Below, in pieces: positions 54,790-64,000 of a stretch of 64,000 bases of DNA. The notes beneath the pieces were generated by a model that was not told the DNA's origin, did not search any database, and saw only the letters and a program-made list of their open reading frames with translations. Both the position numbers and the translations under genes were made by a program. How positions within the stretch are numbered: position 1 is the first letter of the stretch; each line of letters starts with the position of its first letter. Source of the DNA: Micrasema longulum (taxonomy: Eukaryota; Arthropoda; Insecta; Trichoptera; Brachycentridae); contig JAGVSM010004288.1 of NCBI GenBank assembly GCA_022494885.1, forward strand, positions 1 to 64,000, given 5' to 3'.

Positions 54790-55387
54790 CGACTGTTGAT
54801 TTGATGTAAATCCGAATGTACAATTGTTTATTACCCTCAATACTGATTTTGCTTTCATTTTACGCACGTCTTGTTCGATTGAAAAATCACATAAGCAAGT
54901 TTTAATTACTACCATTAGACAGTAATATTGTTTTAGATATCATGTTTTTTTTTCATGTTCTTTTACGTAGAGCCGAATTATTTATAAGTGCAGCCGAGCC
55001 GGTTAGAATAAATTCTGAGCCTATAAACCTCTTATTTACAGGAACTGGTTTTTTATTATCTATTATGTAATGCGGTTGTTTGGTATAAATTATGTAATCA
55101 TAATGTAAGTAATTTGTTGCTTATTATATTATATTGTCGCTTACATTATAACATAACGTATTCTAAAAACAAGTCTTTTTGTGCGCTACCGCGTGATTAC
55201 GACGATTTTTTTAATTGCCAGATTGAAAAAATAAATAAAATTTAAATACAAATTAAAAATAAATAAATTATAAATTTAATTTGAATTTTTAAAAAAGAAA
55301 TTCCCTTTTTTTTCATTTTATATTAGTAGATATACATTAGTATATTTACTAGATTTCTTTTTCCTTCATTTTTTATTTATTATTTTT
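54790..55387. other. AT-rich intergenic DNA
   Basis: I see no gene or clear repeat here. Confidence 0.4.
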
Positions 55388-55600
55388 TTAAAGGAAAAAC
55401 CCGCTAAGCCTCTATTTTGAGGCTTGTCAGCAGGTGGGATAGAGAGGATATGGAAGGAGATAATGAAAAATACACCACAACACCCAGACCAATTGATAAA
55501 AAAATCTTTCTTGGATTTTTTCTTGCTGGCGGGAATCGAACCCACGACGCCAGTTTTACAGATAGCTGTCTAATCAACTGCGTCACGGCGCCTGTTTTTC
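55388..55600 (-). mobile_element. SINE family B, near full length
   Basis: The minus strand starts AGGCGCCGTGACGCAGTTGA (A box) with an intact B box GGTTCGATTCCCGCC. The body has GGTGTATTTTTCATTATCTC, CTTCCATATCC and CACCTGCTGACAAGCCTCAA, and it closes TAGAGGCTTAGCGGGTTTTT. Better preserved than 3947-4120. Pol III boxes intact. Confidence 0.8.
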
Positions 55601-55975
55601 AATTGAGGTACACGGTGCTATACTATAGGCGACGGTATTTTATTTATTTTTTATAGATCTATATCTATATATGAGTATATGTTTATAAATGAATCGCTGT
55701 TATCCGTCTCGGAAAAACTTAAAAATGGCTAGACAGTTTTACGTGCGGTTTTTGGCAAAAAAGTCTAATTTACGTTCTTAAGGTTTATGAATAATAGCAA
55801 CTTCAATATGTTGAGTGTAAAAAAGTAAGAAGCAAAAACGCAAAACCTACCGATATAGAAAGTTTTATTCTGATACTCAAAAAAATAACAAAATCAGTTG
55901 ACTTTTGAGCGCGGAATAACCTAACATAATTGCAAATAACAAAAACATAAAAAGGAACTGTAAATTCAAAATTTT

Positions 55976-56236
55976 CCTATTATAACAGAAATGAAGAACA
56001 TTTTAGAGAAGGTAATATAGAAGTCTAGGCGTCTACAGGGCTTATGACCTGTCTAGTTTAAGTGGCCACTTTACACACTGTGTAACACTCACCATGTAAT
56101 GCCTAGACTTCTATATTACCTTATCTAAAATGCTTTTCAACCTGTGTTGTGATATGTTAATATTAACCCCTCTCCCTTAGGAGTTGAATCCATTCCTTGT
56201 CTACAAAAATGTGGGCAAACTAAAAACATTGTTTAA
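55976..56236. repeat. family C foldback copy
   Basis: An antisense half (ATGAAGAACATTTTAGAGAA ... CACACTGTGTAACACTCACC) is followed directly by a sense half (TAATGCCTAGACTTCTATAT ... TGTGTTGTGATATGTTAATA) and the terminal module to 56236. The arms are ~70 bp with a ~75-bp loop, longer-looped than at 21743. Confidence 0.8.
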
Positions 56237-56937
56237 AATTTTCATTTTCTAATACATTGAGTTTTTTTACTGACTTTTCTTGGTGGAACTGCATTTTAAT
56301 TATAATTAAAAAAATACAAACATACATTTATTTATAATTTTTACCAGTCTGACGATGTCGGTCGCGAAAAATAAAAAATCTGTGTAGAATAAAACTACAT
56401 TTGTATTTTTATTACCATATTTTTTTTATAAAAAATACATCGGTACTTGCGTTCTTATGATTTACTAAAATATTTCAATTATTGGAACCATTTTTTCTTA
56501 GATGTTCTGATGGGAAATAAATTGTGATAGATCGGGGTTTATACCCCGGACCCCGCTTATTATACGTTATATAATATATTCTTATATAGAGTTATTATAT
56601 ATTCTTGTATTTTTACTTATGTATTTTACCATGTCTTGCATTTTTTTGGTATTTGGCAAGAATGTGGTTCTAGATCACACAATAGAGATGCTTGTAGTAA
56701 AGCTCTCGTGCACATACAATAGACGGTCTTCAATAGTTCACTAACCCCATTATAGTAGAGACCTCTTCGTGCCATGAAGACCTCTTCAAGTGTCTCTATC
56801 GTCCTGGTCCTTTCAACAATTACAGAGCCGGACACATTGTAACGTGATTAAACTAATGTACACTTTAGACTGTATTTCATTAATTAATTACTCAAGTTCA
56901 AATACACATGATTTTTTAAATGGACGTTATTCATTAT
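56237..56937. other. AT-rich DNA; unrecognised 69-codon ORF on minus strand
   Basis: The minus frame 56626-56835 (TLEEVFMARRGLYYNGVSEL, CMCTRALLQASLLCDLEPHS) has more balanced composition than its surroundings and could be a protein fragment. I do not recognise it, and splice sites are not obvious. The rest shows nothing. Confidence 0.3.
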
Positions 56938-57185
56938 ATTCATCATCATTATCAAATTCTAATTTACAGCCAATGGTGTAAGGGCACTGCATTTTTAATC
57001 AGCGTATCTCGATTATCTGTTTCGGAAAGGTAAGGTGATCAGTCTTATACGTCAAGTACCAGCCCAGGGACAGTAAAATGCTTTGATGAAAAATCCCTTT
57101 AAAACAAATATTTCATGGTAGCCTTCCCGAGAATCGAATCCAAGCATGGTAGGCGAACGCCCAAACTAGTACACAACATGTCGGA
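56938..57185 (-). mobile_element. SINE family A, diverged
   Basis: Plus: TCATCATCATTATCAAATTC, GGAAAGGTAAGGTGATCAGT, CAAGTACCAGCCCAGGGACA, and an antisense B box GAGAATCGAATCC. The head is eroded. Confidence 0.7.
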
Positions 57186-57189
57186 CTTA

Positions 57190-57505
57190 TCTCCACTCGA
57201 TTTCCTTTTTTGGGTATTTTTTTATCTTTTATTCTATGTATAATAATAGTCCCTCACTGGTTCTGGTACTATTGCACACACATAAGTGTATCTTCACCCT
57301 CCCAGAAACAGATATCATATTCAATTTATTTAAATTCATTTAAACAATTACAAATATGGCACATAAAAAGTTCACAAAAAAACACGAGAAGAAAAACAAA
57401 TAAGGTGAAGAGTAACGCATAGGGACGACTCGGAGAGCGGGGTTCGAACCTCGGATCTCTGATCCGTGAGTCCGTAACACTAGCCACGGGACCACAACCC
57501 GATTC
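57190..57505 (-). mobile_element. tRNA-derived SINE, family K
   Basis: The minus strand head GGGTTGTGGTCCCGTGGCTA with B box AGGTTCGAACCCCGC (57440-57500) is followed by an AT-rich body. A similar head (GGATGTGGTCTCGTGGTAGT) is at 63143-63208, so this is another SINE family or tRNA pseudogene. Confidence 0.55.
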
Positions 57506-58408
57506 ATATTTTTGTTATTGATTAGAATTGTTTAAGCATTATTTAATGACAAAACACATGTAATATAGAAGGTCCTGCCTAAAAACAGGCATTTCCTAGC
57601 CAATCGGAACCTAAAGCAAAAAACCTCTGTACATATAAAACTGTAAAATTAATAAATAAATAAAATCATACGTAGTTATGATAGTATTCAAAACGCTCCA
57701 GTATACGCTGGGTCAGCGCGCTGGCGTTAAAGTTTCTACGATTAGTTATTTTCACGGTTTGATTGAAAAGATATATTAAATTATTGCTGAATTAGTCTTA
57801 AAAAAAATGATTCTGAAAATGTAAAACTAAAGAAATAAACGAAAGGGTTTTATTTTAATTTTAAAATGCACACATCACGTGCGTGCGCGCGTGTGCATTT
57901 TACGTGAATACTAAATATACACATATATATGTTTTGATCTGCATAATACAGTAATGGTTTTTATAATATAAGTCAAGTGAACTAAAATGTAAAAGATCAG
58001 GTACTTTGCCATGTCTTAAAGATCCATTAATTTTTGTGAATTCTTTTTTGGTTGATTTTATCACAAAGCATCTGGTGAACAGAGTGTATGGCGTCTCCCG
58101 CAACGATCCACCAATATATTTATATAGATGAGAGAATTATGTATTAGCAATTTAGCATACAAATGTAAAGTGATTACGTAACTAATAATAATTCATTGCA
58201 ATTTTCATCGTCCTATGACGTCAGAAGCATTATTCAATTCACTAGCCGATGACCGGTTTCTTCAGTTCTAGGAAAATATCATTGAAGACTCTCCACACTA
58301 AATTCAATTTATCTTAAATACATTGATGCGTAGTTTTTTACGGTCGTTGTTATCAATACTCGTATGTATCGTCTATTTTGGGTGATCGCGTGTTGGTTGG
58401 ATTCGTTC
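57506..58408. other. AT-rich intergenic DNA
   Basis: No gene. A GT/GC-alternating run (CACGTGCGTGCGCGCGTGTG) lies at 57875-57895 and a TGACGTCA at 58216-58223. Confidence 0.35.
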
Positions 58409-58470
58409 CGAAGTTTCGGCTACCGTTGTAGGAGTCATCTTCAGGGCAAATTATGTGTCGTGTATTGCAG
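58409..58470 (-). ncRNA. hammerhead-like motif at a Penelope element end
   Basis: Minus: CTGAAGA (58444-58438), TGACTCC ... GGTAGCC, GAAAC and TTCGG. The core boxes match 23009-23046, except CGTCGG reads CTTCGG. The short coding-like stretch before it (NTRHIICPEDDSYNGSRN) fits Penelope 3' ends. Confidence 0.55.
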
Positions 58471-58509
58471 TTAACATACGTTGTGTCCGTTATACAAAAG
58501 ATATAAAAG

Positions 58510-58680
58510 ACAATTAACATGTTATAACAACAGAGAAGAAGAACATTTAAGAGAAGGTAATATAGAAGTCTAGGCGTCCACAAGGCTTATGATCTGTCAT
58601 TGGCTGGTTTGAGTGGCCCCTTTACACACTGTGTAACATTCACCATTCTACCCATATTTGAATATCTGTATTCCTTCAAT
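58510..58680 (-). repeat. family C, copy on minus strand
   Basis: AAGAAGAACATTTAAGAGAA, AGTCTAGGCGTCCACAAGGC, CATTGGCTGGTTTGAGTGGC, CACTGTGTAACATTCACCAT: the core in antisense, without the terminal module. Confidence 0.75.
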
Positions 58681-59091
58681 TTTTTCACACGTAGATATTG
58701 TGTTTGTATTAAAACAATAGAGTCATTTTTTAATATTTTGGTCAACTGTTTAAATGTGTTTTTGAAAAAAGGGCAATCAAAGTGATAGCGGGCCATCACT
58801 AATAGGGTGGTCAATCATTGTCTACTTTACCCTATCTCGGATTTGTTTATTTTTAAGACGACTTTTTAAGGAGTTGCTTGGAAAATTTTCGCCTTTAAAA
58901 ATAATCTTACTGTATTTTGCTGGATCTGCGCTGGAGAAAACGCGTATATTTGTAAAAAAAAAACAAAATATCTTCGTAAGTAACCTGTAATTGAACATTG
59001 TTAGAAAAAAAATTAACATTTTCTATTTTTCAAACTGAAAACTTAATTTAACTTTTTACATAAAATTGAAGATAAATTTTAACTTCCCATT
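58681..59091. other. AT-rich intergenic DNA
   Basis: I see no gene or clear repeat here. Confidence 0.4.
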
Positions 59092-59232
59092 AATATGGAC
59101 TGGTACCTGAAGCGTAAGACTGATTATCTTACCTTCATGTAACAAAATTATCAAAATACGCTGCGATTGGTATTGAAACATACAGTGCCATATGCACCAT
59201 TAGTTGCGGAAAGGAAATAATGAAATGATGAA
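59092..59232 (+). mobile_element. SINE family A, 3' half
   Basis: TATGGACTGGTACCTGAAGC, TTATCTTACCTTCATGTAAC, AAATACGCTGCGATTGGTAT and a tail AATGAAATGATGAAG. The tRNA head is missing. Confidence 0.75.
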
Positions 59233-60339
59233 GTTTTACAAATAAAAACGCTTAGTTTTGGGCGTTTCAAAGTAACTTTTAACTTATTTAAATATATTTC
59301 GTTATCGGTTTTGGCAAAGGTTTTTTGAATTTTTTTTAAAGAAAATTTTCTCACCTTCAAGATATTGTGTTTGCTTATTATTATGCTGTAACATACATTA
59401 TTTGATTTGATTACCGGCCTGAGAAATGGAATGCAGACGTGAGCATTTTCAAGACCTCCTTCTGTTCGCGTTCAATCGAGGGAATAAAGGAGAATACATT
59501 ATTGACCAATTTGTTGTAAAATAATGAAAGAAAATTATCGTGGTCAGTATTAAATAAGAACGCCTTTCTCGAAAACCACCACGAAAGCTTCATTTTAAAA
59601 CTTTTACTTTAAGTATGTGTGTTAACATAAGTTGTCCGTTTTTTTCCAAATGAAGAGAACAAATTATAACAAATATTATATTCTCCTTTTTCGCTCGATT
59701 GAACGCGAACAGAAAAAGATGTCAAAAATGCTCACTTGCATCTACTTGACGTTCCATTTTTAAGGCTGGGTTTTTGGAAAAAAACTGACGAAACTTATGA
59801 TAACACCTTAAAAAAAAGGGTTTAACTTCCAGTAGTTTGTACCGTGTCGCAGTCGGCAGTAGGTACATTCAAGCGAGTTTTGAGAAAGCACCAATGCAAT
59901 GATAACAAATATTTGTTGTTATTATTTTCTAATTGAAATATATTTTTAAAGTTATTTTTATGTAAATACTCCTTAATGTGATTACGTAAGTACAGAGTTA
60001 CTATAAAGTGCTGACTAAAAACTTCCGCAGATTCAAATTTAAATAATGAGATCATTAATCTCCGCGGCGGTTTGGAATACAGGGGTTTTTAATTAAGAAT
60101 TATATCTTAATAGTGCTGTTAGCTGCGTACAAAGTATTACACATATCTGATAGTTAGTTCGGTACTATATTTCTTTTAAATGGTTTCTTTGTTAGGTAAA
60201 GTTACGCAAATTTAACGAGGCATTAGACCTCAGTATTAGAACTGGCTGATCCACTACGTCGTAGTACGACATGCGAAGGCAACAAACGTGGGTACACTAT
60301 TTTTTTTATTTATCTACAAATCATATAATGCAAAGTATT
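59233..60339. other. AT-rich intergenic DNA
   Basis: No supported gene. GTTCGCGTTCAATCGAGGGA (59464) and CTCGATTGAACGCGAACAGA (59695) are inverted partners about 230 bp apart, suggesting an eroded foldback element. Confidence 0.4.
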
Positions 60340-60570
60340 TTACGAAGATGTTTTAAGTTTGTCGATTTTTTTGTAAACGAGAACTGGATTCAATCCGCTA
60401 GGATTTGTAAGTATTCAAATATTACAACAAAGATGAATAACACTTTTGAGAAGGAAACATAAAAGTCTAGGCATCTACAAGGCTTATGAACTGTCATTGG
60501 CTGGTTTTAGTGGCCACTTTACACACTGTGCAACATTCAACATTCTGCCTACATTTGAACATCTCCTTAA
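60340..60570 (-). repeat. family C, copy with terminal module
   Basis: GATGTTTTAAGTTTGTCG and TGGATTCAATCCGCTAGG (terminal module) are followed by AAAGTCTAGGCATCTACAAG, CATTGGCTGGTTTTAGTGGC and CACTGTGCAACATTCAACAT, ending CTACATTTGAACATCTCC. Confidence 0.75.
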
Positions 60571-60889
60571 AGTCAATATCCCTTTATTGACGCGGGGAGA
60601 TTCATTTGATTAAATTATTTCAACAAAACGCCTGAAAATATTTATTTATATATATATATATATTAAACCCTAGAGGGGAAAATCCATTTTTTGTTTTTTT
60701 GTTTAAATTATGCAAATTCTGAGAAGTGTTCTTTTTTACATTTACACCAGTCTTGTATGATCTAATTATAATTATTTTATTGAGTAAACAATATTTTGAC
60801 AACAATTTTAAATCGAACCCAGTTCAACGCACAAGGAGCAATCGTACGTATCTTAGGTGCTTACTTATGAAATTTCTGTTTATACAGAT
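60571..60889. other. AT-rich intergenic DNA
   Basis: Nothing recognised. Confidence 0.35.
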
Positions 60890-62085
60890 TTAAAAAAAAA
60901 ATTGTCGTATTGTTCCATGTTCTCTATACGGTTTTTCCATTTTAACGGTAGTTGATTGATGCCTTTGCTGTCAAAGTCCTGTGGGCGGGAGACGACAAAC
61001 ACCGTGAAAGCATGTTTCGCCGACTCGACTCATGGGGGGATAATATTTATCCCACGTAAAACGCTCTCCAAATTTCTAAAGAAATGAAAATCAATTGAAG
61101 CAAGATTCGTCAAGTATTGTGGATTACGGATTGTCTCCAGGTTCTGCTCTTGCTGCTTAGAGACCGTCTGCTATGAATTATGCGGCCGGGTCAGCAAACC
61201 ATTCATCAGGGCATGTGGTGAGGTTTCAGGAAGCAGTTACCTGGTACTAGGTACAAATTAAAAATATTTTCTTACTACTAACATAGTAATTCGAATTAAG
61301 TGCTTTGAAATAAACGAAAAAGCTACGTTTTGCAATAATTTCATCATAAAAGAGTTATTTTTAATAGTTTGATATTATAACACCACCGTGTCAGTGTTAA
61401 ATTTATTATGAAAAAGTCACGATATGCGAAAAATAAACGTGTATTGGTTTGTTGGAATCGTTTCCACAGAGCTATTAAAGATCTTAATTTGCGTATGTGT
61501 GAACTTGTGAATTCAGTACTGGGCTACTGCCTTACAGAAACCAACAGACCTACGTAGTTCTTTATTTCATAATTAGATGGAGCGCAGTGAATTTTACTTC
61601 AGTCACTTTTAATTCAATTTAGCTTAGAAGTCGATTTTCTAGTGAAGCATTGGTTCCATCCAATCAATAGACGGGCCGCTTATGAAGTACGTAGATATCG
61701 ACGGGTGCTCGTCTCTGGAGCTCATTCCAGTGCAGTGGGGCATCCACTTCTCAAGCTTCTTGACTTTGCTGACTTTATGTAAATGACTTAATTATGCTTT
61801 GTCACTTACGTTGTAAGCTGTTGCTAGCTCGGTCGTTGATTAAGATGTGTCCACTTCCATTATCGGTTTCCATTCCTCGTTTTTAATCTTAGTCTCCGGT
61901 CTTCCACAAGATTCGTTTTTGAAGTTGAAATTTTCTGAACGGAAGCGATCAAGCCAAAAACGTGCAGTGCGTTTGCTTGGAGTGTTTAGCACGAACAAAT
62001 CATATTTGTTGCGTACCGTCTGCGCCGCGCTAGTGCTGCGACGGAACTCTTATTAATGAAATTAAGAATCTTCAACTTATCCATC
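60890..62085 (-). pseudogene. mariner-like transposase, decayed
   Basis: Family blocks appear in the correct order on the minus strand. RTARFWLDRFRSENFNFKNE-like sequence (helix-turn-helix region, about 61900-61970) is followed by ELATAYNVSDKA, then KVKKLEKWMPH (about 61740-61770), a decayed middle, RPHNS-QTVSKQQEQNLETI (about 61130-61200), DFHFFRNLESVLRG (third catalytic Asp region, about 61080) and GINQLPLKW (about 60950). The span of ~1.2 kb suits a mariner ORF of about 345 codons. Stops and frameshifts are many, and the first two catalytic Asp blocks are not recognisable. GC content is higher than the surroundings. TIRs were not identified. Confidence 0.65.
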
Positions 62086-62819
62086 ATTAAGAGAAAACGC
62101 GATATGTCTTTTTTTTTATACAAACGAACTCCCGTATTTTCTCCCTGGATCATGACACCAGAGCCGTTACATTTTACACACTATAGATATTTACCGTTGA
62201 CGAGTCGGTATCATTTTGTTTTTTATTATTACGAGTAAATTGTTTATTATAGGAACCAGGACCACCCAAAAACCCTTAAAATCGCCCAATTTCATCTGCC
62301 GCCATCGGACGTACGATATACAAATATGATAACATTTCTTGTAAAACGCAGCATAATTCTGTAACACTTTTTTTTAAATCAACAAAATTAGTTCAGTTTT
62401 GGGGTGCGGAAAACGAGACAACGAGACGTTGATTTTGTCGATCTTAGTTAAATCTTAGTTAAAAAAAATAATTGAATTAGGAGTCCGTGCGCATAAAAAA
62501 GGTAGCCACGTTCAAATTGTCCAGTTTGTATGTTTGATACGCATGTTTGTTAAAGGCCTTTCTCGTAACATACTTTTATGGATATTTCATACTTATTTTA
62601 TGGAATCGACAATCGCAAAACCAAGAACTTATTGCTTCGAAAAATTCAAACTCATTTTCATATTTCTTTAAGCACAGTAAATATTGTATTTCCATTTGAA
62701 CGACGGAATATAAAATATGTGGAAAAGTTTTTTATAAAATCCCAGTCAATTCAATAGTGGTTTACCCCGACTGACCTTTGAAAATGAAAGTTTAAGATCA
62801 TTTTGAATTATTTTTTTAT
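62086..62819. other. intergenic DNA
   Basis: No gene recognised. Part of the left flank probably belongs to the mariner element's untranslated end. Confidence 0.35.
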
Positions 62820-62950
62820 TAATTTATTTTTTCCACATAATAAACTATGATAGCTGGGAGTTAGCCGTGCCGATGACACTGAACAATATACTTTTTTTTT
62901 ATTAATATATTTACACACATTAGAATATACAAAGAAGACTTAAGACTAAA
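62820..62950 (-). repeat. LINE 3' UTR, family F copy
   Basis: GGGAGTTAGCCGTGCCGATG, ACACTGAACAATATAC and AGAATATACAAAGAAGACTT match 25190-25295 on the same strand. Confidence 0.6.
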
Positions 62951-62954
62951 ACTT

Positions 62955-63145
62955 ATTTATTATTTATTTATTTTGAAGAAACAAACAAAAAAAAAATGAT
63001 ATGAAAACATAAAAAATACAGTTTAAAGACAGACCAGCGAAGTTTCTTAATAAAAATCGTACATATTAAATTATGGTACAACTAAAGTTTGTGTGTGTGT
63101 GTGTGTATTTGTATGAGAGTAAGTGTATAATATGGTTAGATCGGG
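62955..63145 (-). repeat. dispersed repeat family J, copy 2
   Basis: GTTTAAAGACAGACCAGCGA, AGTTTCTTAATAAAAATCGT, then a (GT)n run at 63091-63108 and ATGAGAGTAAGTGT, the reverse of 14800-14990. Confidence 0.6.
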
Positions 63146-63210
63146 ATGTGGTCTCGTGGTAGTGTTGCGGTCTTCTAGATCCGAGTCCAAGATTCAAATC
63201 CTGCTCCATA
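63143..63210 (+). repeat. tRNA-like sequence, family K head
   Basis: GGGATGTGGTCTCGTGGTAG (A box) and AGATTCAAATCCTGC (weakened B box). Same type as 57440-57500. More likely a SINE head than a functional tRNA, because the acceptor stem does not pair. Confidence 0.5.
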
Positions 63211-63916
63211 GTAAAATTTATTATTTTTTGTACATTTTATATATCGCACACTGAGTAGGAGACTGTTTTAACTCAAAATTACTGCTTTTACAGGAGAGAA
63301 AAAATTCAGTTTTACTAAACATAAATTTATACTTTTAAGAAAAAGTGCTAAGTTTTTCAGTAAAAAAAAGTTATGATGTATTTGTTGTAGGTACATCAAG
63401 ATTAATTGAAAGTGTAATTATTTTTAGTAAAATATATTATGAAAAAAATAAATATAAGAAAAGTGAAGTAATTGGTATGACTTCTCAGGTTTAGTGATAG
63501 AATTACGACTGTCTTAGTCAAATATGCAGAGCAAAATTCACGTTTTGACTGTGTCCATAACTCAAATTCGATGAATTTTGTGTTACAACAGTCTTCAACT
63601 CAGTGCGCGATATGTAATTTTATTTCAATGTACATTTTAATAAGGAATTTTCATAATGTTTGAAGTACGAAATCTGGCATATATTATTTTTGTCCACTGT
63701 CACCGTTTTCATCATTATCTCGCCCCGTCTAATAGTCCAGAGGGCATGTGGTTATTGGACCGATTTCAATGTTTGATTTAGTTCGTGAATTAAATGTTAG
63801 TAATCTTATGATCTTGACTTCACGTTTTTTGCAAATTATCACTGGTACTCTGCAATAATTGAATTAACGCTGGACCCTATGCGTTATTGGAATGAAGATG
63901 ATTATGATGATAACAT
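63211..63916. other. AT-rich intergenic DNA
   Basis: Nothing recognised. Confidence 0.35.
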
Positions 63917-63970
63917 CGTTGGTGATACTGCAATATTGCGCAACTTGTTTTTTTACGAAAGTATTTTACT
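63917..63970 (+). repeat. terminus of the 9.9-kb unknown element
   Basis: GTTGGTGATACTGCAATATT, then GCGCAACTTGTTTTTTTACG, parallels 9887-9945 (GGTTATACTGCAATACCGCG, TAACCTG and a T run). The element probably extends past the window end. Confidence 0.45.
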
Positions 63971-64000
63971 ACGAGTATAATCGTATAATCAATTCGTCAT

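Noticed and set aside
57430..57500. Functional tRNA gene on the minus strand
   Set aside because: The head resembles a tRNA, but a sister copy at 63143 is diverged and acceptor-stem pairing is poor. Listed as SINE/tRNA-like instead.
1..64000. CRISPR arrays, operons, prokaryotic promoters or rRNA genes
   Set aside because: Repeats are dispersed and not regularly spaced. Coding remnants are eukaryotic retrotransposons and DNA transposons, and spliced exons are present.

Overview
The window looks like nuclear DNA from an insect, or at least an arthropod. It is very AT-rich. It is packed with degraded non-LTR retrotransposons of the CR1/L2-like, Jockey-like and RTE-like types, tRNA-derived SINEs, Penelope-like fragments, mariner, pogo-like, hAT and Kolobok-type DNA elements, and foldback/MITE sequences. 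No prokaryotic operon signals, rRNA genes or complete host genes are visible. The species cannot be named from this sequence.

Layout. 0-6.8 kb: 3' ends of several LINEs, a tRNA-derived SINE and the first copy of an abundant dispersed repeat, here called family C. 6.8-15.2 kb: mostly AT-rich intergenic DNA with a TIR-bounded unknown element (9.9-10.4 kb) and a hAT-type MITE (11.75-12.02 kb). 15.2-23.1 kb: two long foldback elements, a retrotransposon tail, a SINE cluster, a family C copy forming a perfect 74-bp-arm palindrome, and a Penelope-like GIY-YIG remnant followed by a hammerhead-ribozyme-like motif. 25.1-27.7 kb: Jockey/CR1-like LINE 3' ends. 28.9-32.3 kb: the most complete LINE, with an SGNH-like ORF, an endonuclease whose family residues remain, and a frameshifted reverse transcriptase. 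33.0-33.15 kb: a short GC-rich segment ending in a strong 5' splice site, the best candidate for a host exon. 33.5-40.5 kb: RTE-like 3' ends and SINEs. 41.1-43.5 kb: a pogo-like DNA transposon remnant. 43.9-49.1 kb: nested SINE/MITE, LINE fragments and a GC-cored foldback.

The most interesting locus is 49.3-54.8 kb, a 5.5-kb element flanked on both sides by TTAA. It has matching termini and encodes on the minus strand a Kolobok/Mutator-like transposase remnant followed by a YqaJ (lambda-exonuclease-like) nuclease domain. The transposase is preceded by several very short exons, all phase 0, with intact splice sites. The copy is broken by an internal deletion and at least one frameshift. Downstream, 55.4-64 kb holds more SINEs, family C copies and a decayed mariner (60.9-62.1 kb).

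Functionally, nearly everything recognisable is mobile-element derived. Many insertions are nested: a SINE in a LINE tail, a MITE in a SINE, and a SINE plus a Penelope-like tail within the Kolobok element. All family assignments come from reading motifs by eye; no database search was run.
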